A stretch of 64,000 nt of DNA from assembly GCA_949128115.1 (NCBI GenBank), contig OX421968.1, positions 4,774,001 through 4,838,000 of the forward strand, given 5' to 3'. The notes under the pieces were generated by a model. That model made no database searches and was not told where the DNA came from. It worked only from the letters and a program-made list of their open reading frames with translations. Below are positions 10,741 to 22,218 of the stretch, one piece after another. This DNA comes from Anaspis maculata (lineage: Eukaryota; Arthropoda; Insecta; Coleoptera; Scraptiidae). How positions within the stretch are numbered: position 1 is the stretch's first letter; the number at the start of each line of letters is the position of its first letter. The position numbers and the translations under genes are program-made.

Positions 10741-13700
10741 TATTAGGTGAAATAGGTTGTTTCTTTTCAGTGTCTCCAAAAGTTCCGTGACATCTTTCGG
10801 TCCCCATAAGATTTCATCGCCTGCAGCTACTTGTGGGTAAAGTGTCGTGCACTCGTATAAAATATGATGGGTTGACACCGTGCAGGATTGGCAAGATGGG
10901 CAAAGCGGTGGATCGTCTTAGGTGAAGATGTAGCTGTGAGTTAATTTGCTGTGGCCTGTTAGTATGCGATTAATAACCACCTCCTCCCTACGTGAGAGGT
11001 TTAGGTTTTTCTTAAGCTCGATTGGTTCCACTTCCATTTCTATTGTCAGAGATCTAGAATCGGCTTGGTGACTGTGCCATTTGCCTTGGAGTGCAAGGTG
11101 GTATAAACTTCTGACGTCGTAGTGGGTGTTCAAAATATCAGCAGGGGGATCATGGTCAGATCTTGAGGCCTCTTTGGCAGCCTCGTCGGCTTTTTCATTG
11201 AGTGGAATTCCAACATGTGCAGGGCACCAAGACTGTACGATGCTTTTGCCATTTGTAATTGCTGTTGGAAAGCTGTTCTGAGCGAGTTGTGCCAGTGGGT
11301 TTGAGGTGTATTGTTTTTGTATGCAGTGAACTGAGCTTAGTGAATCGGTACAGATGATAAATTGTCTGTCCGTAGGACTTGATTCGATGAGTTTGGCAGC
11401 CTGGAAAATCCCATACAACTCTGCCGAGAACGTACTGTAAGATGGAGGGAGAAAAAATTTCTTGGTTTCGAGTCTGGTCACTAATGCTACTCCAACACCA
11501 TTGGTGCCTCTGGAGGCATCCGTATATATTGGAATCATGTTTGGGTATTTACTCAGCATTTCCAGGTGAAGATTCTGAAGAATTTCTCTGTTCGTTTCGA
11601 TCTTGCTTTGAGTGGTCAGGCTTGTATCGAACACAGGCAATGATAGAGTCCAAGGCGGTTTATTGTTTATGGTGTTGTAGCAGTGATTTATGGGGTCAAG
11701 GTGGATTGATCTTAAGATGGCGTTGAATTTGTAGTAGACAGGTGGAGCTAGTCTTGGCTTTCGTTGGAATATGTTGCTGTACCTATGAGCGAATACCGAG
11801 CTATATGCAAAATTGTCAGGTGATGTGGAAAGTTTAGAAGCATAGGCTAAGATCTGTTTTTCCCTTTGGAGTGTAAGTGTAGGTTGTCCAGTTATTTTTG
11901 ACGAACATTCAACTGGATTTGTACGAAAAGCTCCTGACGCCAATCTCATTGCTTAAGTGTAGATTCTTGTGCTCCCCATTGATGGTGGGATATGGTTTTC
12001 AACAAATTAAGTCGTTTCAAGCATTCGGTTTTGAGGTGTTTGACGTGGGGTTTCCAGTTGAGTTTTTTATCCCATATAAGCCCAAGAAATCTCACTTCGT
12101 TTACCTGTCTCAGCTCGTCGTTGTACAATTTGAGAGGTAGGAGTGTTTCGACAGTAGTTTTTCTTGAAAATAGGATTACTTTGGTTTTTGTTGGGTAGAA
12201 TTTGAATCCAGAATCTGCAGCCCAATTTTCCATATTAGTAAGAGATTGTTGCAGAAGTTTGTGTATGTTCGCAGTTTTTGTTCCTTTGCACCAAATGATT
12301 ATGTCATCAGCAAAAAGAGACATTTGTACAGGGAGTTTCACTTTTTTGACAACGTCATTGATAGCGATCAGAAAAAGTGTAACACTGATAACTGACCCTT
12401 GGGGTATTCCATTTTCTAGGATGTGTTCATCAGAGAAGCTGTTGTTAATTTTGACCTTGAATGATCTGTTCAAGAGAAATTTTTTTATGAACATGAACAT
12501 GTTGCCTTGGATGTCCATTTTCAGGAGTTTTTGAAGGATGCCATGCTTCCACGTCGTATCGTATGCTTTTTTTATGTCGAAAAAGATGACCCCTAAATTG
12601 TTTTTGGTTCAGAATGCTTCTAGTATTTCTGTTTGGAGTTTGGTTATATTGTCATTCGTCGAACGATGCATCCTGCATCCTTTCAAGGTACCATGTAAGT
12701 CTATTGTTGACAATTTTTTCCAGCAGCTTGCACATGGACGACGTCAGTGAAATTGGTCTATAACTTGATTTTTCTGTTTTGGGTTTATCTGGTTTAAGTA
12801 TCGGAATGATGATGGATTTTCTCCATGAGTCTGGGAATTCTTGTTCACACCAAATTTTGTTATAAATGTCCAGTAATAGGTGAAGTGATTTTTGTGACAG
12901 ATTCTTGATGAAGTCGAAAGGAATGCTGTCAGGTCCTGATGCAGAGTTTCTACATGATTTGAGTGCTTCAGTGAGTTCCTGTATCCTAATTGGTTTATTT
13001 ATATCGCTGCTGTCTAGAAGGTTGACGTTTAGTTCTTCTCGCTCTAACTGTTGTTTTGTTACTAGAAAAGGTGGGTCGTAGTTTGAATTGCTGCTTTGGT
13101 CATGATACATTGCTGCCAAGGAGTTGGATATGTCTTTGCAAGAGGTTGTGACTTCTGCATTGGCGTCTTTTAAGGCTGTGATTGGTTGAAATGTTCTGCT
13201 GCCTTTCATTGCTTTGATCTTGTTCCAGGCTTTTTTTGTGGATGAGGTTAGTGAAAGAGAAGAAACAAATGTTTCCAGGATTGTCTTTTACTACTTTTTA
13301 TGATGTATCTGGCCCTTGCTCGAAGCCTTTTATACTCAATTAGGTTTTCTATGTTTTTGTGATTTTTATATTTATCAAGTGCCGTTTTATAATCCCTAAC
13401 AGCCAAACTGCACTCTTGGCTCCACCATGGAACTGGATTGTGTTTACCTTGCACAGCCGTTTTTTTTTTCAATTGAGAGTTCTGCAGCTTCTACTATGAT
13501 ACCTGTGAATTCGCTTACTGTATGGTTGATGTTTTCTTCAATTGTGAAATGTTTTAGTCCTTCATCGACAGAATTTTGAAATTGTACCCAGTTTGTGTTT
13601 TTGTTTTTCGACTTTCCTGGTGGATGCGTCAGTATTTCAGCAGTTGCGCTATTTAAGCTTTGTGTTATTATTGGAAAGTGGTCACTATCATATGAGTCAG

Positions 13701-14305
13701 GCGATACCTCCCAAGACACAACGGGTCCACTGCGAGCATCACAAGAAGTAAGATCTATGTTGGTAAAACTTACCATGTGCAGAGTCGAGGTGCGTATGAT
13801 GGCCCGTGTTTAGAAGAAACAAAGATGGATGGTTTGATATTATGTTTTCAATGGCTTTTTCCCTAGGACTGGATGTAGATGATCCCCAAAGGGGGTGGTG
13901 TGCATTGAAGTCACCTGTCAGAATGAAAGGAGAAGGAAGTTGTTGTATGAGATGTAAGAACTCGTTTTGGTCAAACGGTGAATTTGGTGAGATGTAAATG
14001 TTACATATGTTGACCTTCTTAGGCCATGACACAGATACTGCAATTGCTTCAAATGCTTTCTGCAACGGGATTTGTTCACTATGACAACTGTTCTTAACTG
14101 AAATGGAGACACCTCCGCTCGCAATGAGATGTGTTTGGCGATTTTTTGAGTAGCTGGTGTAGTTGTTCAAATTGGGAGTTTGATCATTCTTTAGGTTGGT
14201 TTCTTGGAGACATAAAACTGTAGGGTCATAATCAGAAATTAGGTGTTGTATTCTTGGTAGGCGTGCAAAGTATCCATTGCAATTCCACTGTACTAAACTA
14301 GACAT
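10741..14305 (-). pseudogene. I-clade ORF2 relic: endonuclease, RT, RNase H
   Basis: The start at 14305 reads MSSLVQWNCNGYFARLP, the typical APE-type endonuclease opening. The catalytic loop LTGDFNAHHPLWGS follows, then RT segments with YRPISLTSSMCKLLE and SLFADDIII, and RNase H with PIYTDASRGTNGV, DSLSS and HVGIPLNEKADEAAK. The frame is broken near 13.75, 13.45, 13.22, 12.6 and 11.95 kb. The frame also continues past a TAA at 10918-10920 into a conserved tail, CPSCQSCTV then THHILYEC, so the native protein ended near 10741 and that TAA is a mutation. Confidence 0.85.
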
Positions 14306-15071
14306 TTTGAAAGCTCTGGATCACTTTGATCCATCGAAGATTGGGAAAGATTTGATTCGCAGTCGTCATTTTCAGAAGTTTCGCGTAGTTTGTTACAAAT
14401 TCTGGTACATCTACCTTTTAAATAGCTATTAGTTAGGCATGGGTATATGTCATTGATCATTTCTATGAGGGCATCGGTGTTATCAGTAAAAGTTGGGCCG
14501 ATTATCAACGGGTCGCTTCCGTTGAGACATTGTTCAAGGAATGATAGGAATTCCTCTTGAGTGGGGATGTATTTACCAGGGTTTTCTTGTATAATTTGCT
14601 TTATGGGTTGTGTATTTTCAACTAGCAAATCAGTTATGTTTTCGGTTGAAGACAATTTTTTAATTTTCTTTTGTTTAGGTTTTTTCACACTTTCTGTAGA
14701 TGGTTTTGGAAATGCGAAATCTTTGGTTGGGTCAGCGTCTGGTTGGGGTGAATTTTCTGTAGAGTCGGTATTTAGAGTTGATGCTCCTCTTTTTTTTTTA
14801 ATGATTTTTCATCCACGATATGAGAGGTACTGGGTGCTTCGGAATCAGATATATCTTGTTTGGGTCGAAGTTGACATTTATCGGCTCGATGGCCCTGCTC
14901 TTTACATAAAAAGCAGGTGACTTCTCCTGTGCTTAAAAAGATGCGATATTCTGTGTTGTCGTAGGTGACTACAAAAGAGGGTGGCAGCGTCAGATTTTCA
15001 TCGGGGTTAATGAATAATTGCCTTCTAAAGCTGAGGATGTGCAATGTGCATATACTCGCTTTCGTTTTCAA
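14293..15071 (-). pseudogene. I-clade ORF1 (Gag-like) relic, 5' incomplete
   Basis: Two minus-strand pieces (15071-14772 and 14688-14293) join across a frameshift. The first holds one zinc knuckle, CFLCKEQGHRADKCQL (C-x2-C-x4-H-x4-C). The second is charged and ends DPELSKCLV. Its stop lies 13 bases inside the start of ORF2, so the ORFs overlap as in the intact element at 16417. The N-terminal portion is missing. Confidence 0.65.
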
Positions 15072-16587
15072 CGCCGGCTCTAAGATAAGACATATTTGAG
15101 ACTGGTTCGCATCCTATATTTTTAGTGAATCTTCTAGAAATGGCATTGGGATGAATGGAAAGACATTTGACAAAATGAGTCTCTTGGCTGGTGTATTATG
15201 AGCCGACGTATTGATACCTTGTTGCCGTTATTGTGCAACATTTGCTCAGCCGAACGCTGCCGCTCCCACACGCCGCCCCCAAAGTAAGAGATAAATGAAA
15301 AACATGAATCCAAAGACATAGCGATCTGAGTTTTTCGCAATATGGATAGCTGACTAAAAATGGAAAAGGATAGGCTACTTTTGATATGGCGCCGCCTCCA
15401 GCTTCCGCCCCCAAAAGAAAAAAGTGCAACTTTCAACAATTTTCACTGATTTAGCTGATACTGTTACCTCGAACATTTAGAAACTCTTGACTCAAACTAT
15501 ACAAGAATTTCTTTGCCAAACTCTGCCGCTCCCACACGCGGCCCCCAAAGTGAGAGATAAATGTAAAACATGAACCTGAAGACATAGCGATCTAATTTTC
15601 TCACTATATTTGATAGCTGACTGAAATTGGAAAAATATAGGCCACTTTTAATTAGCCGCCGCCTCCAAGCAAAAAAATGCAACTTTCACAATTTTCACTG
15701 ATTGTCATATTTCCCTCACATTTAGAAACTCCCAACTCAAACTGTGCAACAGTTACTTTGCCGAATGCTGCCGCCCCCACACGCTGCCCTCAAAGTGAGA
15801 GATGAATGAAAAACATAAACCCTAAGACATAACGATCTAATTCTTTCGCTATATGGATAGCTAACTGAAAATGGGAAAGAATAGGCTACCTTTGGCATGG
15901 CGCCGCCTCCAACTTCCACCCTCAAAAGAAAAAAGTGCAACTTTCAAAAATTTCCACTGAATTACATTTTAATGTTACCTCAAACATTCCAAAACTCCAA
16001 ACTCAAACTGTGGAAGAATTTCTTTGCCAAACTCTGCCGCTCCCACACGCCGCCCCCAAAGTAAGAGATAAATGTAAAACATGACCCTGAAGACATAGCG
16101 ATCTAATTGTTCCGCTATATAGATAGCTGACTAAAAATGGGAAGAAATAGGCCACTTTTGATTAGTCGCCGCCTCCAGCTCCCGCCCCCAAACAAAAAAA
16201 ATGCAACTTTCATAATTTTCACCGATTGTCATATTTCCTTGAACATTTAGAAACTCTTAACTCAAACTGTGCAACAGTTACTTTGCCGAATGCTGCCACC
16301 TCCACACGCTGCCCCCAAAGTAAGAGATAAATGGAAAAAATAAACCCGAAGACATAGCGATCTAATTCTTTCGCTATATGGATAGCCGACTAAAAATGGG
16401 AAAGAATAGACTACTGCGCGTGCCTAGCAGTCGGTGATAATTGACGTGTGCGAGGTGCTCTTAACAAAATCAAAACAACAAGAAAATAGCAGTGGTGAAG
16501 TGGCAATAATTTGTGACTGTGTGGCAAGAGTTGCTTGAAAATTGGACGAAACTAATCTCAGACCAGGTGCCGAGCCTTCACTCCCCC

Positions 16588-18066
16588 ATGGGGGGTGCGA
16601 GTGATGGGGAGGACCCAGACGGGGACGGCAGCAGAATGGACACAGAGCAGGTCGAAATAGAAAATGGCAGGGATCAGGAAATAAGGTCGGTAACTCCCAA
16701 TAGGCAGCTGATGGAGACTAATTCTCCCAAGGAATCGCCAATAATTCCGTATGGTAATAGTAGAAATAATCCGAGCGTTTTATTTGAAAAATCGGTCAGT
16801 GAAGAAAAACAGGTGGACGATAAAAACTCTTCACGTACAAATGATAAGCTGAATAACAGATATAATATCACGGACTCAGGGCCGTATGTTATTTTTGTGG
16901 AACACGAATCTTTGAATATTGGTAACCTGCACCCCATGTCCCTTGGTCGCCTACTTGAAAAACTACCTGAATATGACACCAATATAAAGGAATTTTCTTC
17001 TGTAGGGAGAAATAGGGTGAAAATCGAAATTAACAACGCTATTGTGGCAAATAAGTTGGTAAAACATGAGGTTTTCCAACAAAACAATCTCATCGCTTAT
17101 ATACCCCAACACTGTGTAGAGAAAAAAGGAGTTATCAGAATGGTTGATACGACCTTTACGGAAGCTGAGCTATGTTATCGCATAAAATCTGACGTCAAGG
17201 TTATTAATGTAAAACGGATTACAAGATTGTCAGACAAAGACAATAAAGAGTCACGGAGAATACCCACACAAACAATCATTGTAACATTTGCCGGTACAAA
17301 ACTACCACTATCTGTAGTTATTAGCAAGGTAAGATATGAAGTTGACAAATACATAGCACCCGTCATTCAGTGCTTCAAGTGCTTGGCCTTTGGTCATACA
17401 CTGAGGCTCTGTCGATCCCGGGAAAAAAAGTGTCAAAACTGCGGAGAGGTGTCGCATGAAGGTCAGTGCAATATATCGTATTGCATTTATTGCAAGTCTA
17501 ATGCACATAACTCGCTCTCAAGAACATGCCCACAGTACGAAAAACAATACAACATCAAAAAGCTGATGGCACAACATGATATTTCTTTTAAGGAAGCAGA
17601 AAAGCTACACAACAACCCGTCATATGTCAGTGCACTGAAAACACATAACTTGTTTGCCCCCTTGGCTGACACCACAGAATTCCCCTCCCTTGCATCCACA
17701 TCAAATCGACCCGCGTATCGTCCACACTCAAGTTTTTCAAACCCAAACAAGCCGGTAACACACACAACAAGCACTCCGAAAAATTACTCCCAAAAGAAAA
17801 GGAAAGCTGCAGCTTCTCCTGAGTTCGATCCCATTCGGCGAGAATACCCTACAGATTTCGTTGGAAAACCTATTTCTCATAATCCACATGCTACCAGTTC
17901 TTTTGAAAAGTTACAAAGTACAATAACAAAAAGTATAACTGCAATACTGAAAGAGTTTTTGACACAGCCAGGTACAAATAAAAATCTTGAGGCAGTTGTA
18001 AAGAATGTCGACACTTCAATTTCTGCCATTTTTTCTAATTTGCCACCTGAGTCTGACGATGAATAG
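16588..18066 (+). CDS. I-clade ORF1 protein, Gag-like with three zinc knuckles
   Basis: 492 residues from the first in-frame ATG at 16588; the frame is open further upstream without an ATG. The N-terminal third is acidic and low in complexity. Residues about 261-315 carry three CCHC-type knuckles: CFKCLAFGHTLRLC, CQNCGEVSHEGQC and CIYCKSNAHNSLSRTC. The C-terminal part is Ser/Pro/Asn-rich. Proteins of this type bind the element RNA and form the ribonucleoprotein particle. The stop TAG at 18064-18066 overlaps the ORF2 start by 8 bases (ATGAATAG). No frameshift or stop is seen. Confidence 0.9.
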   Translation: MGGASDGEDPDGDGSRMDTEQVEIENGRDQEIRSVTPNRQLMETNSPKESPIIPYGNSRNNPSVLFEKSVSEEKQVDDKNSSRTNDKLNNRYNITDSGPYVIFVEHESLNIGNLHPMSLGRLLEKLPEYDTNIKEFSSVGRNRVKIEINNAIVANKLVKHEVFQQNNLIAYIPQHCVEKKGVIRMVDTTFTEAELCYRIKSDVKVINVKRITRLSDKDNKESRRIPTQTIIVTFAGTKLPLSVVISKVRYEVDKYIAPVIQCFKCLAFGHTLRLCRSREKKCQNCGEVSHEGQCNISYCIYCKSNAHNSLSRTCPQYEKQYNIKKLMAQHDISFKEAEKLHNNPSYVSALKTHNLFAPLADTTEFPSLASTSNRPAYRPHSSFSNPNKPVTHTTSTPKNYSQKKRKAAASPEFDPIRREYPTDFVGKPISHNPHATSSFEKLQSTITKSITAILKEFLTQPGTNKNLEAVVKNVDTSISAIFSNLPPESDDE

Positions 18067-21000
18067 TCTCCGAATCTTGCAATGGAATGCCAGATCGGTC
18101 CATGCTAATGCACTATTTCTCAAGAAACTTCTCATCGACGAAAAAGTTGATATTGTCTTACTTTCGGAAACTTGGTTTAAACCAGGTTATCAATTTAAAA
18201 TAAAAAATTTTAATGTCATACGCAGGGATAGAGCCGATGGTAAAGGTGGTGTTGCAATACTCGTCAGGGAACGGTTCCCTTTCCAACAAATAAACTTTGT
18301 AAATAATTTTAATCGAGACTTGGAAATTTGCGGAGTCACCATCCAATTTAATAAGCGCAATATTTCGATGATATCCCTATATAGACCTCCACATATAGAC
18401 ATATCAGTGAACGAATGGACAAACGTTTTTAATCAGGTGAGCACAGACTGTATTATAGGTGGTGATTTCAATGCCCACCATGGTATGTGGGGCTCATCTG
18501 GTAATAATGCACAGGGCCAGATACTGTGTGATGTCCTGGGCAATTTTCAAAATCTGACTGTACTAAACACAGGATCAAGAACTAGAATTACTGGCAATGG
18601 TCTACATTCGGTAGTAGATTTGTCGATTGCGTCCACATCTCTGCAACATTTGTTGAACTGGTATACCTTAGACAACACCCATGGTTCGGATCATTATCCG
18701 ATCATTATACAGGTAGGATACGATCCATCACAAAAACTTATTTATCCTCGAGCAAGATGGAATGACGGTGAAGCAAACTGGGACCTGTTTCAGAATATAC
18801 TGGTTGAAAGGCTCGAGAACAAACCCGCTATAGCTGACACAAACCAAAAAATTTCCTTCATCCTTGATGCTATCTCCACCGCTGCTGATGCCAGCATGAA
18901 GCAAAATAAACCCTTTATCCCGAAAGCTCAAAAACCACCATGGTGGGATAACGATTGCAATAAGATCAATCAAGAGAAAAAGGACATATTTTACATTTAT
19001 AAACACCAACCAACAATTGCAAATTTTATCAAATGCAAGGAAGTTACGGCAAGATGTAAACGTATATATAAAACCAAGTCAAAACTTAGCTGGGAGGCTT
19101 TTTGCAATGAATTGAACTCTCACACACCCATCAAAAAGGTATGGGACAAAATTCGAAGAGTAAGATCAGAGGTGAATAGAAAGTGTTATCTGTCTCATGA
19201 TAAGGTTGAAGAGTTTCTGAATGGTTATTGTCCACTTGGTAATTGCACAAGGCTTCCCACAGGTCATGTCGATGATACAAATCATGTTTTGGCTTCCCAC
19301 ATTACTTTAGATGAGTTCAATGGTTGTTTTAAAAACAGCATCAGTACGGCGCCTGGTCCGGATTCGATTACCTATGCTATGCTGAAAAATTTACCTGGTG
19401 TTGTCAAGAGGTACATGTGCGAAATTTTCAATGAAATCTGGTTGGAAGGTGGGGAATGTTCAGCACTGAAAAAATCCTCAATAGTTCTGATTGCCAAACC
19501 TGGTAAAAACCCGTCGGAGGCTAGCTCCTACAGACCAATCACACTAATGTCTACAGTGATGAAAACATTGGAAAGTATAATAAAAAACAGACTAGAGTGG
19601 TGGATGGAAAGCAAACAAATGATGCCAGCAGTTCAGTATGGATTTCGTAGAGGTAAGAGCACCATACACTGTTTATCGCATTTAGTGAGTGATATACAGA
19701 CGAGTCTTTCTGATAATCGGTACTTATCGGCGGCATTTCTAGATCTTAAGAGCGCATACGATAACGTGAATTTATCCATTCTATATGCAAAACTGATTGA
19801 TCTGCGAGTTCCAGCACCCTTGGCTGCTAATTTGGTGAATTTGTTCGTTGATAGAGAGGTTTCGATAGGATTGGATAATAAGATCTATGGTCCAAGGCTA
19901 TTGAAAAACGGGCTCGCACAGGGAGCTAGACTCAGTCCGATACTGTTCAACATCTATACACATGATTTTCATAGGATGTGGTCTCCTGGGATAAAAACAG
20001 TGCAGTATGCTGATGATTTTGTCGTTTATTGTTCCGAAAACACAGTGAAGAATTGCAATTCCCAACTAAGGCATATCATGAGTGTTTGCGCTGAGTACTT
20101 TGGATCAAATGGATTAAGTCTCTCCACAAATAAATCAAACATTGTTTTTTTCTCTCGACATCGAGTCCCTAGGGAGGGTGCACTGAGGTTGGCTAGAGGC
20201 GGCGAGGTGCCAATAGTGCCGACGGTAAAGTATTTGGGGTTAATTTTGGATCGGGGGCTTTTGTGGAGAGAACATATAAACGGTTGTGTGATAAGGTGTG
20301 AGAAAGGAATAAATGTCCTGAAGACAGTAGCGAGACGGAGATGGGGGGCAGACCCTGCCATGTGTCTGTTGTTTTACAGGGCCTTTGTGCGATCGATCCT
20401 AGACTATGCCTGTGTTTTATTTGGCTCAGCTAGCGAGACTCATTTGAAAAAACTGGACATCATACAGAACAAGGCGGTACGTATTGCACTGGGCGCTTTT
20501 AATTCCACACCAGTTGCACAGTTGCTTACCGAGGCTAGAGAGGTTCCTCTGGCAGTTAGACGCCGTTTTCTATCTGAGAAGTTTATTTTGAAATTGAGAT
20601 CTAGCAGAGAGGAAAAGCTCTTGGTTAAAGTTGCCGCATTGAACACGTTAAACCTCACAGCAACATATTGGGAACAAAAAAATTCGCCTCCCTTGACAGA
20701 GGCATTTGTCATCACATCTGCTTATGACTTCAAAATTCTCCAAACAACCGGCCACCCAGTTTTCTCTCTCAAATTTGGTGCAATTCACTACCCTCTATGC
20801 ATTCATTTTCCGGTGTGGCCAGAGGCAATTTTGCTCAGTCGAGTGAAATTTAAATCTATACACAATGAGTTGATTCAGTGGTGCAAAATATATACCGACG
20901 GAGCGAAAAACAATAACGGCGTAGGGTGTGGAGTTTTCGTGGAAAACTGTAAAGTGGAGGTGGGGAGGAAGCTCCCTAAAGAGACCACCGTCTACAATGC

Positions 21001-21748
21001 GGAAGCAATGGCAATAAGATTGGCATTAGATTGGGCCCTAAAGAGCGATCAGAGCAAGTTTGTGATTTTCTCAGATTCCAAGTCGGTGTTGAGGACACTC
21101 CAAAATAGAAAACAAATAGAGAACCAGATCATCTGTGAAATCATTAATAAAAATCTTGAGCTGTCTTCAATGGGTAGGATTGTTCGGATTGTTTGGGTAA
21201 GGGCACACATTGGAATACCTGGGAATGAAAAGGCGGACGAGATAGCTAAGAGAGCAGCCGAAAGCGCGGAATTGTGGGATGGGTTGGTTTGGACTGATCT
21301 GGTGGCAGTTTCAAAGAGTCGGACAAGAGCTTGGTGGCAGAATCAGTGGAATGAGCTATGTGAGGGAAAGAATTGGCGATATGGAAAACTCCGGCAAAGC
21401 ACTTCAAGTCGATCAGTTTTTCAGAGGATGTCTGTATCTAGGGCATCCTACACTCTTATTATTCGTCTTATTTTCAATCACGGCCGATTTCCGGCACATT
21501 TGTATAAATTAGGAATGGTGGATACACCTTTTTGTGACTGTGATAATGTTTCAATTGCTGATGTGGACCATATCTTCTTCTCCTGCGGCAAACACAAGGC
21601 TGAATCCAACAGAATGTTATTGAATTTGGTAGGTTATGGACTAGCTCTTCCCCTCGATGCAACAACATTATTCCTTATCGCCTTGGATAACGGAGACGTC
21701 ACCAAGGAAATAATTGATTTTTGTCACAGAATAGATTTGGTTGTGTAA
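18059..21748 (+). CDS. I-clade ORF2: endonuclease, reverse transcriptase, RNase H
   Basis: 1229 residues from the ATG at 18059, chosen because the protein begins MNSLRILQWNARSV, where APE endonucleases start. Endonuclease (about 1-230): LSETW, GGDFNAHHGMWGS, GSDHYPI. RT (about 430-720): YRPITLMSTVMKTLE, AFLDLKSAYDNV, AQGARLSPILFNIY and YADDFVVYC. RNase H (about 944-1060): IYTDGAKNNNGVGCGVF, a Glu in YNAEAMAI, FSDSKSV and HIGIPGNEKADEIAK, so all catalytic acids appear present. The C-terminus has CDCDNVS and DHIFFSC, a CCHC-like motif. The enzyme copies its RNA into a nicked target. Confidence 0.93.
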   Translation: MNSLRILQWNARSVHANALFLKKLLIDEKVDIVLLSETWFKPGYQFKIKNFNVIRRDRADGKGGVAILVRERFPFQQINFVNNFNRDLEICGVTIQFNKRNISMISLYRPPHIDISVNEWTNVFNQVSTDCIIGGDFNAHHGMWGSSGNNAQGQILCDVLGNFQNLTVLNTGSRTRITGNGLHSVVDLSIASTSLQHLLNWYTLDNTHGSDHYPIIIQVGYDPSQKLIYPRARWNDGEANWDLFQNILVERLENKPAIADTNQKISFILDAISTAADASMKQNKPFIPKAQKPPWWDNDCNKINQEKKDIFYIYKHQPTIANFIKCKEVTARCKRIYKTKSKLSWEAFCNELNSHTPIKKVWDKIRRVRSEVNRKCYLSHDKVEEFLNGYCPLGNCTRLPTGHVDDTNHVLASHITLDEFNGCFKNSISTAPGPDSITYAMLKNLPGVVKRYMCEIFNEIWLEGGECSALKKSSIVLIAKPGKNPSEASSYRPITLMSTVMKTLESIIKNRLEWWMESKQMMPAVQYGFRRGKSTIHCLSHLVSDIQTSLSDNRYLSAAFLDLKSAYDNVNLSILYAKLIDLRVPAPLAANLVNLFVDREVSIGLDNKIYGPRLLKNGLAQGARLSPILFNIYTHDFHRMWSPGIKTVQYADDFVVYCSENTVKNCNSQLRHIMSVCAEYFGSNGLSLSTNKSNIVFFSRHRVPREGALRLARGGEVPIVPTVKYLGLILDRGLLWREHINGCVIRCEKGINVLKTVARRRWGADPAMCLLFYRAFVRSILDYACVLFGSASETHLKKLDIIQNKAVRIALGAFNSTPVAQLLTEAREVPLAVRRRFLSEKFILKLRSSREEKLLVKVAALNTLNLTATYWEQKNSPPLTEAFVITSAYDFKILQTTGHPVFSLKFGAIHYPLCIHFPVWPEAILLSRVKFKSIHNELIQWCKIYTDGAKNNNGVGCGVFVENCKVEVGRKLPKETTVYNAEAMAIRLALDWALKSDQSKFVIFSDSKSVLRTLQNRKQIENQIICEIINKNLELSSMGRIVRIVWVRAHIGIPGNEKADEIAKRAAESAELWDGLVWTDLVAVSKSRTRAWWQNQWNELCEGKNWRYGKLRQSTSSRSVFQRMSVSRASYTLIIRLIFNHGRFPAHLYKLGMVDTPFCDCDNVSIADVDHIFFSCGKHKAESNRMLLNLVGYGLALPLDATTLFLIALDNGDVTKEIIDFCHRIDLVV

Positions 21749-22218
21749 GTTTCAAAAGTTTAGTACCATAGAGAATGTTTAGTTTGGTTTTCGGGTTTAT
21801 TTTTTCGTCTTTTTACTTCTTCATTTGACTTTTGATTTTTTTTTTCTCTTTTCAAGATGTTTTTGGAGAGAAAATATTCAAAGATTCAAGCAAAGTCGTG
21901 GCTGAATGAGCTCTGCTCGTAGCCAAAAACAACAAAAAAAAAAAAAAAAAAAAATAGACTACTGTTGATTAGTCGCCGCTCCCAGCTCCCGCCCTCAAAC
22001 AAAAAAATATAATTATGAGTGAAAGAATTTTCATTCAAATCTATTTCATTGGCAAGTACCCCATTCTGATCAATATCACAATATCACAATGAGTTTCGAA
22101 TGAAGAAAGTGGGCAAGGAATGGTGTTTCTCCTTCAACCAAATTTCTTTACGTTCACAATATGCCTCTTTGAGAAAATGCGCTACTGAGACTCACGCACG
22201 TGAAGGCATACTCACTTG

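Larger units (their letters stand above)
10412..15200 (-). mobile_element. Decayed I-clade non-LTR retrotransposon
   Basis: On the minus strand the order is zinc-knuckle ORF1, endonuclease, reverse transcriptase, RNase H and a poly(A)-like run (the T run at 10412-10424), the standard layout of the I group. Many frameshifts break it. The 5' end is lost where it meets HelB-1 near 15.2 kb, and no target duplication was found. Confidence 0.85.
16417..21952 (+). mobile_element. Apparently intact I-clade non-LTR retrotransposon
   Basis: A 12-bp target duplication, aatagactactg, lies at 16405-16416 and 21953-21964. The paralogous repeat near 33970 in HelB-2 shows the uninterrupted sequence (gaatagactactgttgatt), which acts as a natural empty site. 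The element has a 5' leader, two long uninterrupted reading frames, a 3' untranslated region and a terminal A run at about 21934-21954. Perfect duplications and open frames indicate a recent insertion. Confidence 0.92.
15220..22218 (+). mobile_element. HelB-1: Helentron-like element, 5' truncated, split by a LINE
   Basis: Recognised by the roughly 260-bp internal repeats containing ctcccacacgccgccccc (near 15263, 15530, 15775, 16040, 16300) and by the 3' end: GAAAATGCGCT, a TCACG/CGTGA hairpin and the tail ACTCACTTG at 22218, shared with HelB-2 and HelB-3. The 5' end is missing at the junction with the minus-strand LINE. The I-clade element at 16417-21952 interrupts it. Excluding that, about 1.5 kb remains. 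Confidence 0.75.

Noticed and set aside
20026..20361. Minus-strand frames inside the I-clade ORF2 and R1-clade ORF2
   Set aside because: They are complements of confirmed coding sequence with no motifs of their own.
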